Positions 17,571-25,565 of a stretch of 44,847 nt of DNA are shown here, one piece after another. Position 1 is the first letter of the stretch, and every line of letters begins with the position of its first letter. The notes below the pieces were generated by a model that had not been told where the DNA came from, searched no databases, and saw nothing but the letters and a program-made list of their open reading frames with translations. Both the position numbers and the translations under genes were made by a program. Source of the DNA: CAYZWU01 sp964482235 (lineage in GTDB: Bacteria; Planctomycetota; B15-G4; CAYZWU01); NCBI GenBank assembly GCA_964482235.1, contig CAYZWU010000046.1, positions 1 to 44,847 of the forward strand. The letters run 5' to 3'.

Positions 17571-19715
17571 TCAGCGCGGAAGGAGCTTCTCGATCGTCGG
17601 TTTCATCGCCTCTGCCCAGCGGGTGTATCCTTCGGGCGTCAGGTGGATGTTGTCGTTCCTGATGAAGCGATGGTCGATCGTGCCGTCCTCGGCAAGGAAC
17701 AAGCTCCTGAGATCGAGGTAGTGAACCTTCTTTCCGTCGTGGAGCGGGCCGCAGAGGCGGTGGATCGTGTCCACGGCCTGTCGCGGTGCGGAGTCGGGCT
17801 CGAATCCCGTGGGGAAGCAGCAAAGGAGCACGATGTCGGCCTGAGGCTCCTTCACTCTCAATGCCTTGACCACGGCCCGAATGCCGGCCGCCACGTCCTC
17901 ACCGCTGTGCCCCGCGGCATTGATGTTGTTGACGCCGATCATCACCACGATCACCTCCGGCTCGATCGCGTCGAAGTTGCCCTCGCGGATGCGATAGAGC
18001 AGGTGCTCGGTGCGGTCGCCGCTGATCCCGAAGCTCGCGGCCCCGTACCGGCCGAAGCATCGGTCGAAGAGCCGTTCGCCCTTCGCGTCAGCCAACCGGT
18101 TCTTCGTCCCGGTCCAGCTCTGGGAGATCGAGTCGCCGAGGAAGACGAGGCGGATCCGATCGGCATTCTCCCGGCCCAGGCGGGCGATCGCGTCGAACTG
18201 GTCCCACCAGGTGCCGCCGCCCCAGCCGGCGGCATGGCCGCGGAACTCGGCGCTCGGCGCCGGCAGAGCGGCGAAGACGAGGCGCTGCCCGGCGTGCTCG
18301 AGGATGAAGTCCACGATCGGCCGGGGATTCTCCAGACTGTGGGGATGGTGGTCCACTCCCGGTTTGCGGATCACCGCGATCGGTCCGCCCAGGGCGCGGT
18401 AGCGTTCTTCCAGGATGTCGGTGTTCTCCGCCACGGGCACCACGCTGTCCTCCTGGCCTACCACGTGAAGGATCGGGACCTCGAAGGGAGCCAGTTTCGC
18501 CGCCAGGTCGTTGGGTTTCCCGTCGAACCGCTCGGCTTCCTCCTCCGCGATTTCATGGGCGGCCAGCAGCCTCTGCCAGTCCGCAGGGCTTCCCTTTCCC
18601 TTCCCCCTGCCGCCCGGCCAGGAGTGAAAGTCGGTCACCGGTGCATCGCCGTAGATCGAGACCACGCGCTCGGGATGGGCCGCCGCCCAGGAGTAGACGA
18701 TCAGCCCGCCGCGGCTGAAGCCCTCCAGCGTTGCCTTCTCCGCCAGCCCGGCCCGCCGCATCAGGTCGTAGAAGCCGTCCCAGAGAGCCACGGCCCGCGG
18801 GGCGCCGTAGAGGCCGGCCACGTCGCAGTAGACGAGATGAAAGCCGCGCTCGAGCAGGGCGAGGTCGGCCTGGGGTTCGTGCCCGAAGAAGCGGGCGCGC
18901 CAGATCCAGGGACGTCCGGTTGCCGTGAGCTTCGGTTTCACCACGATGCAGCTTTGTTCCTGAAAGGAGAAGTCGAGGCGCTCGAAGCCGTGGAACTCCC
19001 CTTGCTTCGTCGGAAGACCGAGCTTCCTTTCGATCCGGAAATCCTTTTCCCTCTCGATGGAGAGATACTCGAAGATCGTCCTGGCCATGGTCTCCATGCC
19101 GAAGGGATTGGGGTGCACCGTGTCGGGAAACCAGCCGGTGCGGTCTATTTGCGGAGTGTGGAGGTCCACGAGCTCGCAGGCTGTTCTCGCGGCAACCCTG
19201 CGGATCCTCGGGATCACCTCGTTCTTCACCCTCGATCCGTCGATGCCGTCGCCGGATTGGAATGCCGGTGCGGGCAGGCAGAGAATCACCCTCGGGCTGC
19301 TCGGCAGGCTGCGGAACCGGTTGATCAGGCCACGGAGGTCGGCCTCGAATTCGGCGTGATGGCGCCAGTTGTTGCTCTTCGTGTCGTTTGTGCCGAGCTT
19401 GATCAGCACCAGGTGGGGCTCGAAGTCGCAGGCCGCCTCGAGCTCGCGGCACTTCCAGATCGGGAGATCGCCCTTCTTCAGCAGGGTGGCTCCGTTGCGT
19501 CCGAAGTTTCTCACCTCGTACCGGTCACCCAGGAACGCGCCGAGCAGTGCCGGGTAGCAGTTTCTTTCCCTTTCAGGCAGCCCGGCACCGTAGGTGATGC
19601 TGTCGCCGACGCAGGCGATCCGGATTGGCTGCTCGGCGCTGCAGGCAGGGAGCGACGAGGCCGGGAGGAGGATCGAAATCCAGAGAGCGGTCAGCAGGAT
19701 GGTAGCTCGTTTCAC
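17571..19715 (-). CDS. Exported triple fusion: SGNH hydrolase, alpha/beta hydrolase, SGNH hydrolase
   Basis: A 714-residue protein with a signal peptide (residues 1-26, possibly lipoprotein-like at Cys25). Three hydrolase units are visible in order. Unit 1 (about 30-220) is SGNH: VGDSITYG with Ser39, LGTND and DTVHPN. Unit 2 (about 225-490) is an alpha/beta hydrolase: nucleophile elbow EGFSRGG near residue 333, acid region VGQEDSVVP and histidine in GVDHHPHS. Unit 3 (about 500-714) is a second SGNH unit: FLGDSISQSW near 528, IGVNNIN and DNIHLTPEG. Plausible work is removal of acetyl or other ester groups from polysaccharides. The GTG start at 19715 is chosen because AAGGAG lies eight bases before it. 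It follows the GH2 gene by 23 bases, so the two are very probably co-transcribed. Confidence 0.87.
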   Translation of the reverse strand: MKRATILLTALWISILLPASSLPACSAEQPIRIACVGDSITYGAGLPERERNCYPALLGAFLGDRYEVRNFGRNGATLLKKGDLPIWKCRELEAACDFEPHLVLIKLGTNDTKSNNWRHHAEFEADLRGLINRFRSLPSSPRVILCLPAPAFQSGDGIDGSRVKNEVIPRIRRVAARTACELVDLHTPQIDRTGWFPDTVHPNPFGMETMARTIFEYLSIEREKDFRIERKLGLPTKQGEFHGFERLDFSFQEQSCIVVKPKLTATGRPWIWRARFFGHEPQADLALLERGFHLVYCDVAGLYGAPRAVALWDGFYDLMRRAGLAEKATLEGFSRGGLIVYSWAAAHPERVVSIYGDAPVTDFHSWPGGRGKGKGSPADWQRLLAAHEIAEEEAERFDGKPNDLAAKLAPFEVPILHVVGQEDSVVPVAENTDILEERYRALGGPIAVIRKPGVDHHPHSLENPRPIVDFILEHAGQRLVFAALPAPSAEFRGHAAGWGGGTWWDQFDAIARLGRENADRIRLVFLGDSISQSWTGTKNRLADAKGERLFDRCFGRYGAASFGISGDRTEHLLYRIREGNFDAIEPEVIVVMIGVNNINAAGHSGEDVAAGIRAVVKALRVKEPQADIVLLCCFPTGFEPDSAPRQAVDTIHRLCGPLHDGKKVHYLDLRSLFLAEDGTIDHRFIRNDNIHLTPEGYTRWAEAMKPTIEKLLPR

Positions 19716-19738
19716 TCGTGTCGCTCCTTCTTTGCGAA

Positions 19739-22700
19739 TCACTCCTTCACCACCACTTCCAGCTCAGCCAGCGAGGCCCAGGGGTGATCGGGATTTTGCG
19801 GCTTCACTGCCTCGATGCGCAGGTGGCGGCCCTTGACCGGCCCGTCGAAGGCCACGCTCTTCCATTCCTGGTTGTTGCTCAGCGTCGCTCGTGCCGCGGG
19901 CTCGCCCCAGGACCTTCCGTCGTCGCTCAGGTAGATCCAGACCTCCTTGATCCAGCCGTTGTGATTGCCGTCCTGGCGCGGAAGCAGCCTGACGCCCTCG
20001 ATCTTGACCGGGCGCTTGAGATCAACGGTCAGCTCGTGGGGATAGAGGGGCATCTCTCCTTCCCACGATGTGTGCCAGATCGTGGCCGGGTTGCCGTCGA
20101 TTGCCAGCCGGGCCGGATAGTTTGTTGCAGCGCTGCTGGCCGAGGAACTGGCTTTCAGCTCGCCAAGCAGCCGGCGCGGCAGAATGGCCTCCAGTTCCAT
20201 CGCCGTGACCTGGAGCTTCGGGGCAAATGCGGAAGATGCCATGTATTGCATGAGGCTGAAACGAAGCTGCCGGGCCACGGGACGCTCGTCCAGCCCGTTC
20301 GTCAGATCGATCGAGCAGAGGATCAGCTTCCCATTGCCCACCGAAGCCTCGAATAGCAACCCCAGCCGGCGGCAGCTGTTCCAGTCGTCGATCGGCTGGA
20401 TGATGGGACGGAGCGCGGGATCGAGGTGGTCGAGAATCATCGGCTTGCTCTTCATCATGAGATCCCACCACTGCCAGGAGCTGTGGCTCCCGGTTGGGAA
20501 ATGGGCCAGGGCCGGATCTGCCGGATCGCAGAGCAGGCCGAGGGTGTGCTCCTTCTGCCCCGGGAACCAGGCCTTGTTCCAGAAGATCGTCTCGAAGGTC
20601 CCGGCCGTGCTGCCGGTGACGGCGTCGGGCCCCGGCAGGAGGAGCACCTTGCCTCCCTTCTCGAGGGCAAGGAGCGCCTCGTTGAGCGTCTCGCAGATTT
20701 GGATGTCGGCGGCGGGGTCGATGTCGAGCTGACGGGGATAGACCCAGAACGCCCAGTCGTTTCGAAACTCCGTGCCGGGCAGCGCCACCTGCAGCGTCAG
20801 GCGGCGGGCTTCCTCGATGTCATTCAGCGGAAAGGTCACTTGCCCGAGGACGGTGTCGTTGCCCACGGGAATCGTCCTGGTTTCGAATTCGCCTTCAGCC
20901 ACGGTCTTCCCTTCGGCATCGCTGATCTTCCAATGGGGCGTCGCATCTGGGAGGGCCTTGCCGGCGAACTGGGCGATCGTGATCTCGGCCTCGAAGGTCT
21001 CGTCGCTCTGCCAAACCCTTTTCGGCATCACGGCCAGGGGAACGACCTTGCCGCAGAACCGGCGGAACTCCCCGGGCGTCACGTACCCCTTCGATTCCCA
21101 GAAGGCGTCCACCAGGCCAATCAGTGCCGTACCCTGCCCGGGAAAGTCGTGCAGGTCGAGAAGCTGGAAGCCGCCCAGGTGGGGTGTCCGCAGGAACGCC
21201 TCGATCTCTTCCTTGTAGAGCAGCGTCTGGAACCTTCCCGAAGCCAGGAGGAACGCCTCGGCCTGTTCGGCAAGGTGGTTTTCCTCGAGGAAGTCGCGCA
21301 CGATCTCGAAGTTCTCGGCCTTGAGAACGCCGGTGTACTTGGACGTCTCCTTCAGGTTGGGGAAGACGCACCACTGGCCCACCTCGTGAGCGATGCAGGG
21401 CGCGGCGCGCTTGGCGATCTGCTCGCTGTAGTTGCGCAGCGTGCTCGGCTCCCTGGCGTTGAACCGGCGGTGGTAGCGGATCCAGAATCCATCGGTGCAA
21501 CCGGGGATGTGAAAGTCGTTTTCCTCGATCAGGGGATAATGCGCGCCGGCCGTGATCAGCCGACGGTCGTCCCTGGACTTGAAGTGCCTGGTCCACTCGG
21601 TGAGCCAGTTCCGGTCGAGCTCCCACGGCTCGTTGCCGTGAGCCAGGAGGGCGAAGGAGGGGTGGTTGCCATACTCGCGGAGGATCCGTTCCGTTTCCTC
21701 GTAGAGCCACGGCTCCACCGGCCGGGCCTCGGCGGGACCGCCGGCGCCGCGCCAGACGCCGCACTCGGGCTGAAGATAGATCCCCGCCTCGTCGCCGGCG
21801 ATGAAGGCGGCCTTTGGCGGGCACCACGAGTGGAAGCGCACATGATTCAGGCCGTGGGCCTTGCAGACGCGGAAGATGCGGCGCCACTCGGCCACGTCGG
21901 TGGGTGGGTAGCCGGTCCTTGGAAAGATGCAGCACTCGAGCGTGCCGCGCATGAAGGTCCAGCAGCCGTTGACCATGAAGTGCCGCCCGTCGGTCGATAC
22001 TCGGCGCAGGCCGAAGGTGACAGTTCTCCTGTCGTCGATCCCTTCACCTGAAAGAGCGACGTCCAGATCGATCAGGTTCGGGGAGAACTCGCTCCAGAGC
22101 GGGGCCTGGCGGCCCAGCCCGTAGTCGGTCTCGACCACCGTCTTCTCGCCGTCGACGATGCATGTTTTCCGGAGGGGGGAGAAAACCGTTCCATCAGAGG
22201 CGCGCGCCTGCAGGTCGATCCGGCAGGCAGCCGCCTTTCCCGCGGCGTTGCCCGCCGTCACGACAACCCGCGCCAGGCGATGCTCCACGTTCGGATAGAC
22301 CTGCACGTCTTCGATCCAGACCTTGCCCGTAGCCCTGAGCTCGATCGCGCCGATGATGCCGTTCCAGTTGGTCTGGGTGTGGTCCGTCACGGTGTGCGAG
22401 TCCGTTCCCACGCGAACGTGGTATCCGTTTTCCACGCCAACGACGAGGGTGTGCGAGCCCGGCGTCATCGCCTCGGTCACGTCGTAGCGATGGGGCGTGC
22501 AGAGGCTGTCCCGCGTTCCCATCTCGCGGCCGTCGATCCAGACCGTCGACTCCCAGTGGCAGCGCTCGAGAGAGAGGATGATCCGCTTATTCTTCCATTC
22601 GGGCGGGATCTTGAACTCACGGCGATAGAGGGCGAGTCCCCTGTAATACTTGCAGGGCTGCAGCCAGAAGGGGACCTTGATGCTGCCCGGCCGGCGGTAG

Positions 22701-22963
22701 GGGGCGTATTTTTCGTCCGTGAGCCAGCCGCCGCGTCCCGTGCTTCCCATCCAGGGCGTGTCGAGGCCGACCTCCCAGCCCACGTTGTTCTCGGCCAGCG
22801 AACCGGGCAGCTGAACGGGAATGGACGGAGCGCCCTCATTCCAGGAGGTCTGCTCCTTCCCCTCAACGAGCTGGATGTGCCAGCTTCCTGCGAGATCGAT
22901 CGTGTCGCCATCCCCGGCCGCTGCGGAGAGCAGCATCACTACTGCGAGAAACGGGCCTGTCAT
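19739..22963 (-). CDS. Secreted GH2-family glycoside hydrolase with discoidin-like C-terminus
   Basis: A 1074-residue enzyme. A signal peptide is followed by a GH2 sugar-binding jelly roll (about 20-210), an Ig-like domain (about 215-320) and a TIM barrel (about 325-640). The barrel contains NHPSFALLAHGNEPW, with the acid/base glutamate near residue 444, and AHEVGQW near 527 as the likely nucleophile site. Residues about 935-1074 resemble an F5/8 type C (discoidin) domain and match the C-terminus of the sulfatase at 36946. Substrate could be a beta-galactoside, mannoside or glucuronide. The start at 22963 has AAGGAG six bases upstream; the frame remains open further upstream through the palindromic repeat, but that part is not protein-like. 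First gene of a likely minus-strand operon with the hydrolase fusion and GH94. Confidence 0.85.
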   Translation of the reverse strand: MTGPFLAVVMLLSAAAGDGDTIDLAGSWHIQLVEGKEQTSWNEGAPSIPVQLPGSLAENNVGWEVGLDTPWMGSTGRGGWLTDEKYAPYRRPGSIKVPFWLQPCKYYRGLALYRREFKIPPEWKNKRIILSLERCHWESTVWIDGREMGTRDSLCTPHRYDVTEAMTPGSHTLVVGVENGYHVRVGTDSHTVTDHTQTNWNGIIGAIELRATGKVWIEDVQVYPNVEHRLARVVVTAGNAAGKAAACRIDLQARASDGTVFSPLRKTCIVDGEKTVVETDYGLGRQAPLWSEFSPNLIDLDVALSGEGIDDRRTVTFGLRRVSTDGRHFMVNGCWTFMRGTLECCIFPRTGYPPTDVAEWRRIFRVCKAHGLNHVRFHSWCPPKAAFIAGDEAGIYLQPECGVWRGAGGPAEARPVEPWLYEETERILREYGNHPSFALLAHGNEPWELDRNWLTEWTRHFKSRDDRRLITAGAHYPLIEENDFHIPGCTDGFWIRYHRRFNAREPSTLRNYSEQIAKRAAPCIAHEVGQWCVFPNLKETSKYTGVLKAENFEIVRDFLEENHLAEQAEAFLLASGRFQTLLYKEEIEAFLRTPHLGGFQLLDLHDFPGQGTALIGLVDAFWESKGYVTPGEFRRFCGKVVPLAVMPKRVWQSDETFEAEITIAQFAGKALPDATPHWKISDAEGKTVAEGEFETRTIPVGNDTVLGQVTFPLNDIEEARRLTLQVALPGTEFRNDWAFWVYPRQLDIDPAADIQICETLNEALLALEKGGKVLLLPGPDAVTGSTAGTFETIFWNKAWFPGQKEHTLGLLCDPADPALAHFPTGSHSSWQWWDLMMKSKPMILDHLDPALRPIIQPIDDWNSCRRLGLLFEASVGNGKLILCSIDLTNGLDERPVARQLRFSLMQYMASSAFAPKLQVTAMELEAILPRRLLGELKASSSASSAATNYPARLAIDGNPATIWHTSWEGEMPLYPHELTVDLKRPVKIEGVRLLPRQDGNHNGWIKEVWIYLSDDGRSWGEPAARATLSNNQEWKSVAFDGPVKGRHLRIEAVKPQNPDHPWASLAELEVVVKE

Positions 22964-22997
22964 GGCAGCTCCTTCTTCTGAAGAGGATCGATGGATT

Positions 22998-23026
22998 ATT
23001 CTAGCGGCGATACCGAGCCCGCGCAA
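22998..23026 (-). promoter_or_regulatory. Candidate GH2-operon promoter with -35 inside the hairpin repeat
   Basis: On the minus strand TTGCGC (23026-23021) and TAGAAT (23003-22998) are 17 bp apart. The -35 hexamer lies in the conserved stem of the palindromic element and the -10 just outside it. The -10 matches consensus at five of six positions, the -35 only at three. Confidence 0.4.
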
Positions 23027-23114
23027 TCTCCGCCACATCCGTACAACGCAGCATTTTGCGTGTTGAGTGGCACTCCCGGATGTGGCGGAGATTGCGCGGG
23101 CTCGGTATCGCCGC
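23004..23114. repeat. Long-hairpin repeat, copy 2 (perfect 38-bp arms)
   Basis: Positions 23004-23041 and 23077-23114 are perfect inverted repeats of 38 bp around a 35-nt loop. Three outer base pairs (GCG) precede the 29-bp block that is identical to copy 1 at 8237. The inner 6 bp (CATCCG with its complement) differ from copy 1 yet pair perfectly. The loop begins TAC and ends CACTCC, as in copy 1, and holds its own small stem (ACGCA/TGCGT). The element fills the divergent control region between the GH2 operon and the Gfo/Idh gene. Confidence 0.9.
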
Positions 23115-23217
23115 GTTCGCCGGATCGGATCGGATAATTTAGGGAGACGGGCGCTTTTCTTTCTGTAACATGAAAGCATTCCTGCAGGTCTTCGTGAGTT
23201 TGAAGAGGGAGCCTGAT

Positions 23218-24579
23218 ATGTCCAGCATCATTTCCCGCCGTCGATTTCTGAAGCGCGGCGTCGCTGCCGGCGTGGCAGCGGTTGCATTCCCCGACCTTGT
23301 CCGGGCGAAGTCACCCAATGCAATGATCCAGCATGCCTCCATCGGCACGGGCGGCATGGGGTGGGCTGATCTCAACTCCATTGGTATCCATCCCAGGATT
23401 CAGATCGTTGCCTTCTGCGACGTCGACAAGCGCCGCATGGCCGCTGCGGCCAGGAAGTTTCCCGGGGCGCGGCAATACCAGGACTGGCGCGAGCTGTTCG
23501 CCAAGGAGGGCGACAGGATAGACTCGGTCAACGTGACCGTTCCGGATCACATGCACGCGCCGATCACGAAGACCGCCCTGGCGATGGGCAAGCACGTCTA
23601 CTGTCAGAAGCCGCTGACACACGACATCTACGAGGCGCGGATGATAACGGCCGCAGCAAGGGAGGCCGGGGTCGTCACCCAGATGGGCACGCAGCTCGCT
23701 TCCCTGATCCCGGAGCGTCAAGCTGTGCGGCTGGTGCGCGGCGGCGTGATCGGCAAGGTGAAGGAGGTCTTTCTCTGGTCGAACAAGGATCCGTGGCGGT
23801 ATCGCCCGAAGGGGCCGCGGCCGGACAAGACCGATCCTGTTCCCGAGGAACTGAACTGGGACTGGTGGTGCGGGACGGCGCCTGTGCGGCCTTACGTGCA
23901 CGACACCTACCACGCCACATGGTGGCGCGGCTGGCTGGACTTCGGCTGTGGCTGGCTCGGCGACATGGGATGCCACATCATGGACATGTCGTTCCGAGCC
24001 CTCGGGCTGAGTGCGCCCCTTGCCACGGAAGCCGAGGTGGAACCGGAGTGGCGGGACGATCCGGCGCGGCGCAGGGAGACCTTCCCCACGTGGCAGGTGG
24101 TGCGCTACACCTACCCGGGAACGGAGTTGACGGCCGGCAAGACGATCCGGATCACCTGGTCGGACGGAGGAAAGTACCCGCCGCCCGAGAAGGAGGCTCT
24201 CCTGGAAGGGGGCAAGTTCCCCCAGCAGGCCGCGCTCCTCATCGGCGAGGAGGGAACCCTGCTCCACACCCACGGCGGAGGAGTTGCGCTCTATCCGCAG
24301 GAGAAGTTCAAGAACATCACTCTGCCCGAGCTTGCGCCGCAGAACCATTACCACCAGTACGTCGACGCCATCCTCGGCAAGGAGGGCGGCCGGACCGAGT
24401 CGCCCTTCTCCCACGCCGGCCCTTTGACCGAGATGGTGCTGGCCGGAACGGTGGCGCTCCGCTTCCCGTCGCAGGAGCTGAAGTGGGATGGGGCAAACAT
24501 GAATGTGACCAACGTGTCCGAGGCCAACCGGTACGTGAGGCGTACCTATCGCAGCGGCTGGGAGGTCGAGGGGCTTTAA
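23218..24579 (+). CDS. Tat-exported Gfo/Idh/MocA-family oxidoreductase
   Basis: A 453-residue protein starting with a twin-arginine signal (SRRRFLKRG followed by a hydrophobic stretch to about residue 30), so it is likely exported folded with its cofactor. The start at 23218 has GAGGGAG six bases upstream. The N-terminal half is a Rossmann fold with GTGGMG near residue 40, and CQKPLTHDIYEAR near 130 corresponds to the family's EKP motif, with the conserved Lys-Pro retained and Gln replacing Glu. The C-terminal half is the family's alpha/beta domain. Relatives oxidise sugars or exchange hydride groups on glycosides using NAD(P), sometimes with tightly held cofactor. It is divergent from the GH2 gene and probably acts on the same periplasmic sugars. 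Confidence 0.9.
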   Translation: MSSIISRRRFLKRGVAAGVAAVAFPDLVRAKSPNAMIQHASIGTGGMGWADLNSIGIHPRIQIVAFCDVDKRRMAAAARKFPGARQYQDWRELFAKEGDRIDSVNVTVPDHMHAPITKTALAMGKHVYCQKPLTHDIYEARMITAAAREAGVVTQMGTQLASLIPERQAVRLVRGGVIGKVKEVFLWSNKDPWRYRPKGPRPDKTDPVPEELNWDWWCGTAPVRPYVHDTYHATWWRGWLDFGCGWLGDMGCHIMDMSFRALGLSAPLATEAEVEPEWRDDPARRRETFPTWQVVRYTYPGTELTAGKTIRITWSDGGKYPPPEKEALLEGGKFPQQAALLIGEEGTLLHTHGGGVALYPQEKFKNITLPELAPQNHYHQYVDAILGKEGGRTESPFSHAGPLTEMVLAGTVALRFPSQELKWDGANMNVTNVSEANRYVRRTYRSGWEVEGL

Positions 24580-24614
24580 TCCTAACCAGAAGATGCTCGT
24601 TGAGCGGCTTCCGG

Positions 24615-24694
24615 TCGGAGTTGTGCGGTCCTTCAGAGCCGCCGGACGTCGGCGGAGCTCCTTTAGGCGGCTCTGAAGGACCGCACAACTCCGA
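24615..24694. repeat. Second type of long palindrome, 29-bp arms
   Basis: Positions 24615-24643 and 24666-24694 are perfect inverted repeats of 29 bp around a 22-nt loop, starting 36 bases after the Gfo/Idh stop codon. The arms read TCGGAGTTGTGCGG inward and include TCCTTCAGAGCCGCC. The sequence differs from the 8237/23004 family, although CGGAG, TTG and GCGG occur in similar order. No U tract follows, so a simple terminator is not the best explanation. Confidence 0.85.
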
Positions 24695-24743
24695 ATTGGT
24701 AGACTGTTTTCTTGAGATCGGGTTGGTTCCTCACGTTACCGCA

Positions 24744-24857
24744 CGATACCGAGCCCATGCGATATCCGCCACTTGGATGCTAGTTCTTCCTGGCGAAGAT
24801 TGCGCGGGCTCCGTATTTCCGGTATTGCGGTATTTCTGCAGCGCGGGCTCGGTATCC
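24744..24857. repeat. Long-hairpin repeat, copy 3 (decayed, with extra half-arm)
   Basis: The left arm at 24744-24771 matches the conserved block of copies 1 and 2 with four differences. The right arm at 24791-24818 matches with three. The loop is shortened to 19 nt and the copy-specific inner stem no longer pairs. A further 16 bases at 24841-24856 (GCGCGGGCTCGGTATC) repeat the outer right arm exactly. It looks like a degenerate or rearranged copy, between Gfo/Idh and the sigma factor gene. Confidence 0.8.
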
Positions 24858-24876
24858 CTGCCCTCAATCCTGGTGA

Positions 24877-24905
24877 TTGACGCGATCGGCCTGATATGTG
24901 ATACT
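24877..24905 (+). promoter_or_regulatory. Promoter of the sigma factor/kinase pair, leaderless arrangement
   Basis: TTGACG at 24877-24882 and GATACT at 24900-24905 are 17 bp apart. The expected transcription start, about 24912, is within two bases of the ATG at 24914, and no Shine-Dalgarno precedes that ATG. Confidence 0.5.
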
Positions 24906-24913
24906 CACCATGT

Positions 24914-25546
24914 ATGGTACCAGGAGAAGAAGAAGTCCGGGAATCGGGCGATCAATGGAAATCAGGGGACAGAAGGGCTCTCGGTGCCCTTCTCGATGAG
25001 CATCTCTCGTGGATTTCGGAGCGGGTGCATCATCGTCTCGGGGAAAAACTCCGGCGCAAGGAAGAGACATGCGACCTCGTTCAGGATGCGCTGGTTCAAT
25101 TCCTGCGGTACGGCCCGCGCATCGTGCTATCCGACGGAAGGCAGTTCCGGGCTCTTCTGGCCCGGATCGCCGAGAATGTCCTGCGTGACAAGCACGACTG
25201 GTTTACCGCCCAGCGCCGCGCGATTGCACGCGAACGGCCCCTTCCTTCCGACACTCTCCTGAACCTTGATCTTCCCAGATCCAAGATCGAAACACCGTCG
25301 AAGGCTGCTGCCCGCAACGAGCGGGAGGGCTGGGTGAGGCTCGGCGTCGAACTCCTCGAACCGGCCGACAGGGAGCTGATCGTGATGCGCGACTGGCAGA
25401 AGCTCGAGTTCTCGCTGATCGGCGAGAAGCTCACGATCTCGGGGGACGCTGCCCGCATGCGCTATCGCACCGCACTCTGCAAGCTGTCGGCCAAGGTTGG
25501 AGCACTGAGAAGAGGGAAGATCGTCGAGGTCGTGGACGAAGACTGA
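24914..25546 (+). CDS. ECF-like RNA polymerase sigma factor
   Basis: A 210-residue sigma-70-family protein with only regions 2 and 4. Region 2 includes CDLVQDALVQFLRYGPR (about residues 54-70) and the helix with FRALLARIAENVLRDKHDW; region 4, about 145-200, contains EFSLIGEKLTISGDAARMRYRTAL. The linker is longer than in many ECF factors, as in those of planctomycetes and acidobacteria. The ATG at 24914 is the only start that keeps region 2; it has no ribosome site, and the promoter position suggests leaderless translation. The kinase gene begins 20 bases downstream, so the kinase or its targets probably control this factor. No anti-sigma factor gene is adjacent. Confidence 0.87.
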   Translation: MVPGEEEVRESGDQWKSGDRRALGALLDEHLSWISERVHHRLGEKLRRKEETCDLVQDALVQFLRYGPRIVLSDGRQFRALLARIAENVLRDKHDWFTAQRRAIARERPLPSDTLLNLDLPRSKIETPSKAAARNEREGWVRLGVELLEPADRELIVMRDWQKLEFSLIGEKLTISGDAARMRYRTALCKLSAKVGALRRGKIVEVVDED

Positions 25547-25565
25547 ATGAGGAGGGGGCTGCACG

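Noticed and set aside
15174..19787. A 1537-codon open frame on the plus strand, opposite GH94 and the hydrolase fusion
   Set aside because: It is a by-product of GC-rich codon use in the true minus-strand genes; it has no family resemblance and its residues mirror the complementary codons.
22964..23179. N-terminal extension of the GH2 gene through the hairpin repeat
   Set aside because: The frame is open, but a strong ribosome site and signal peptide place the start at 22963 and the extension codes basic, unprotein-like sequence from the repeat.
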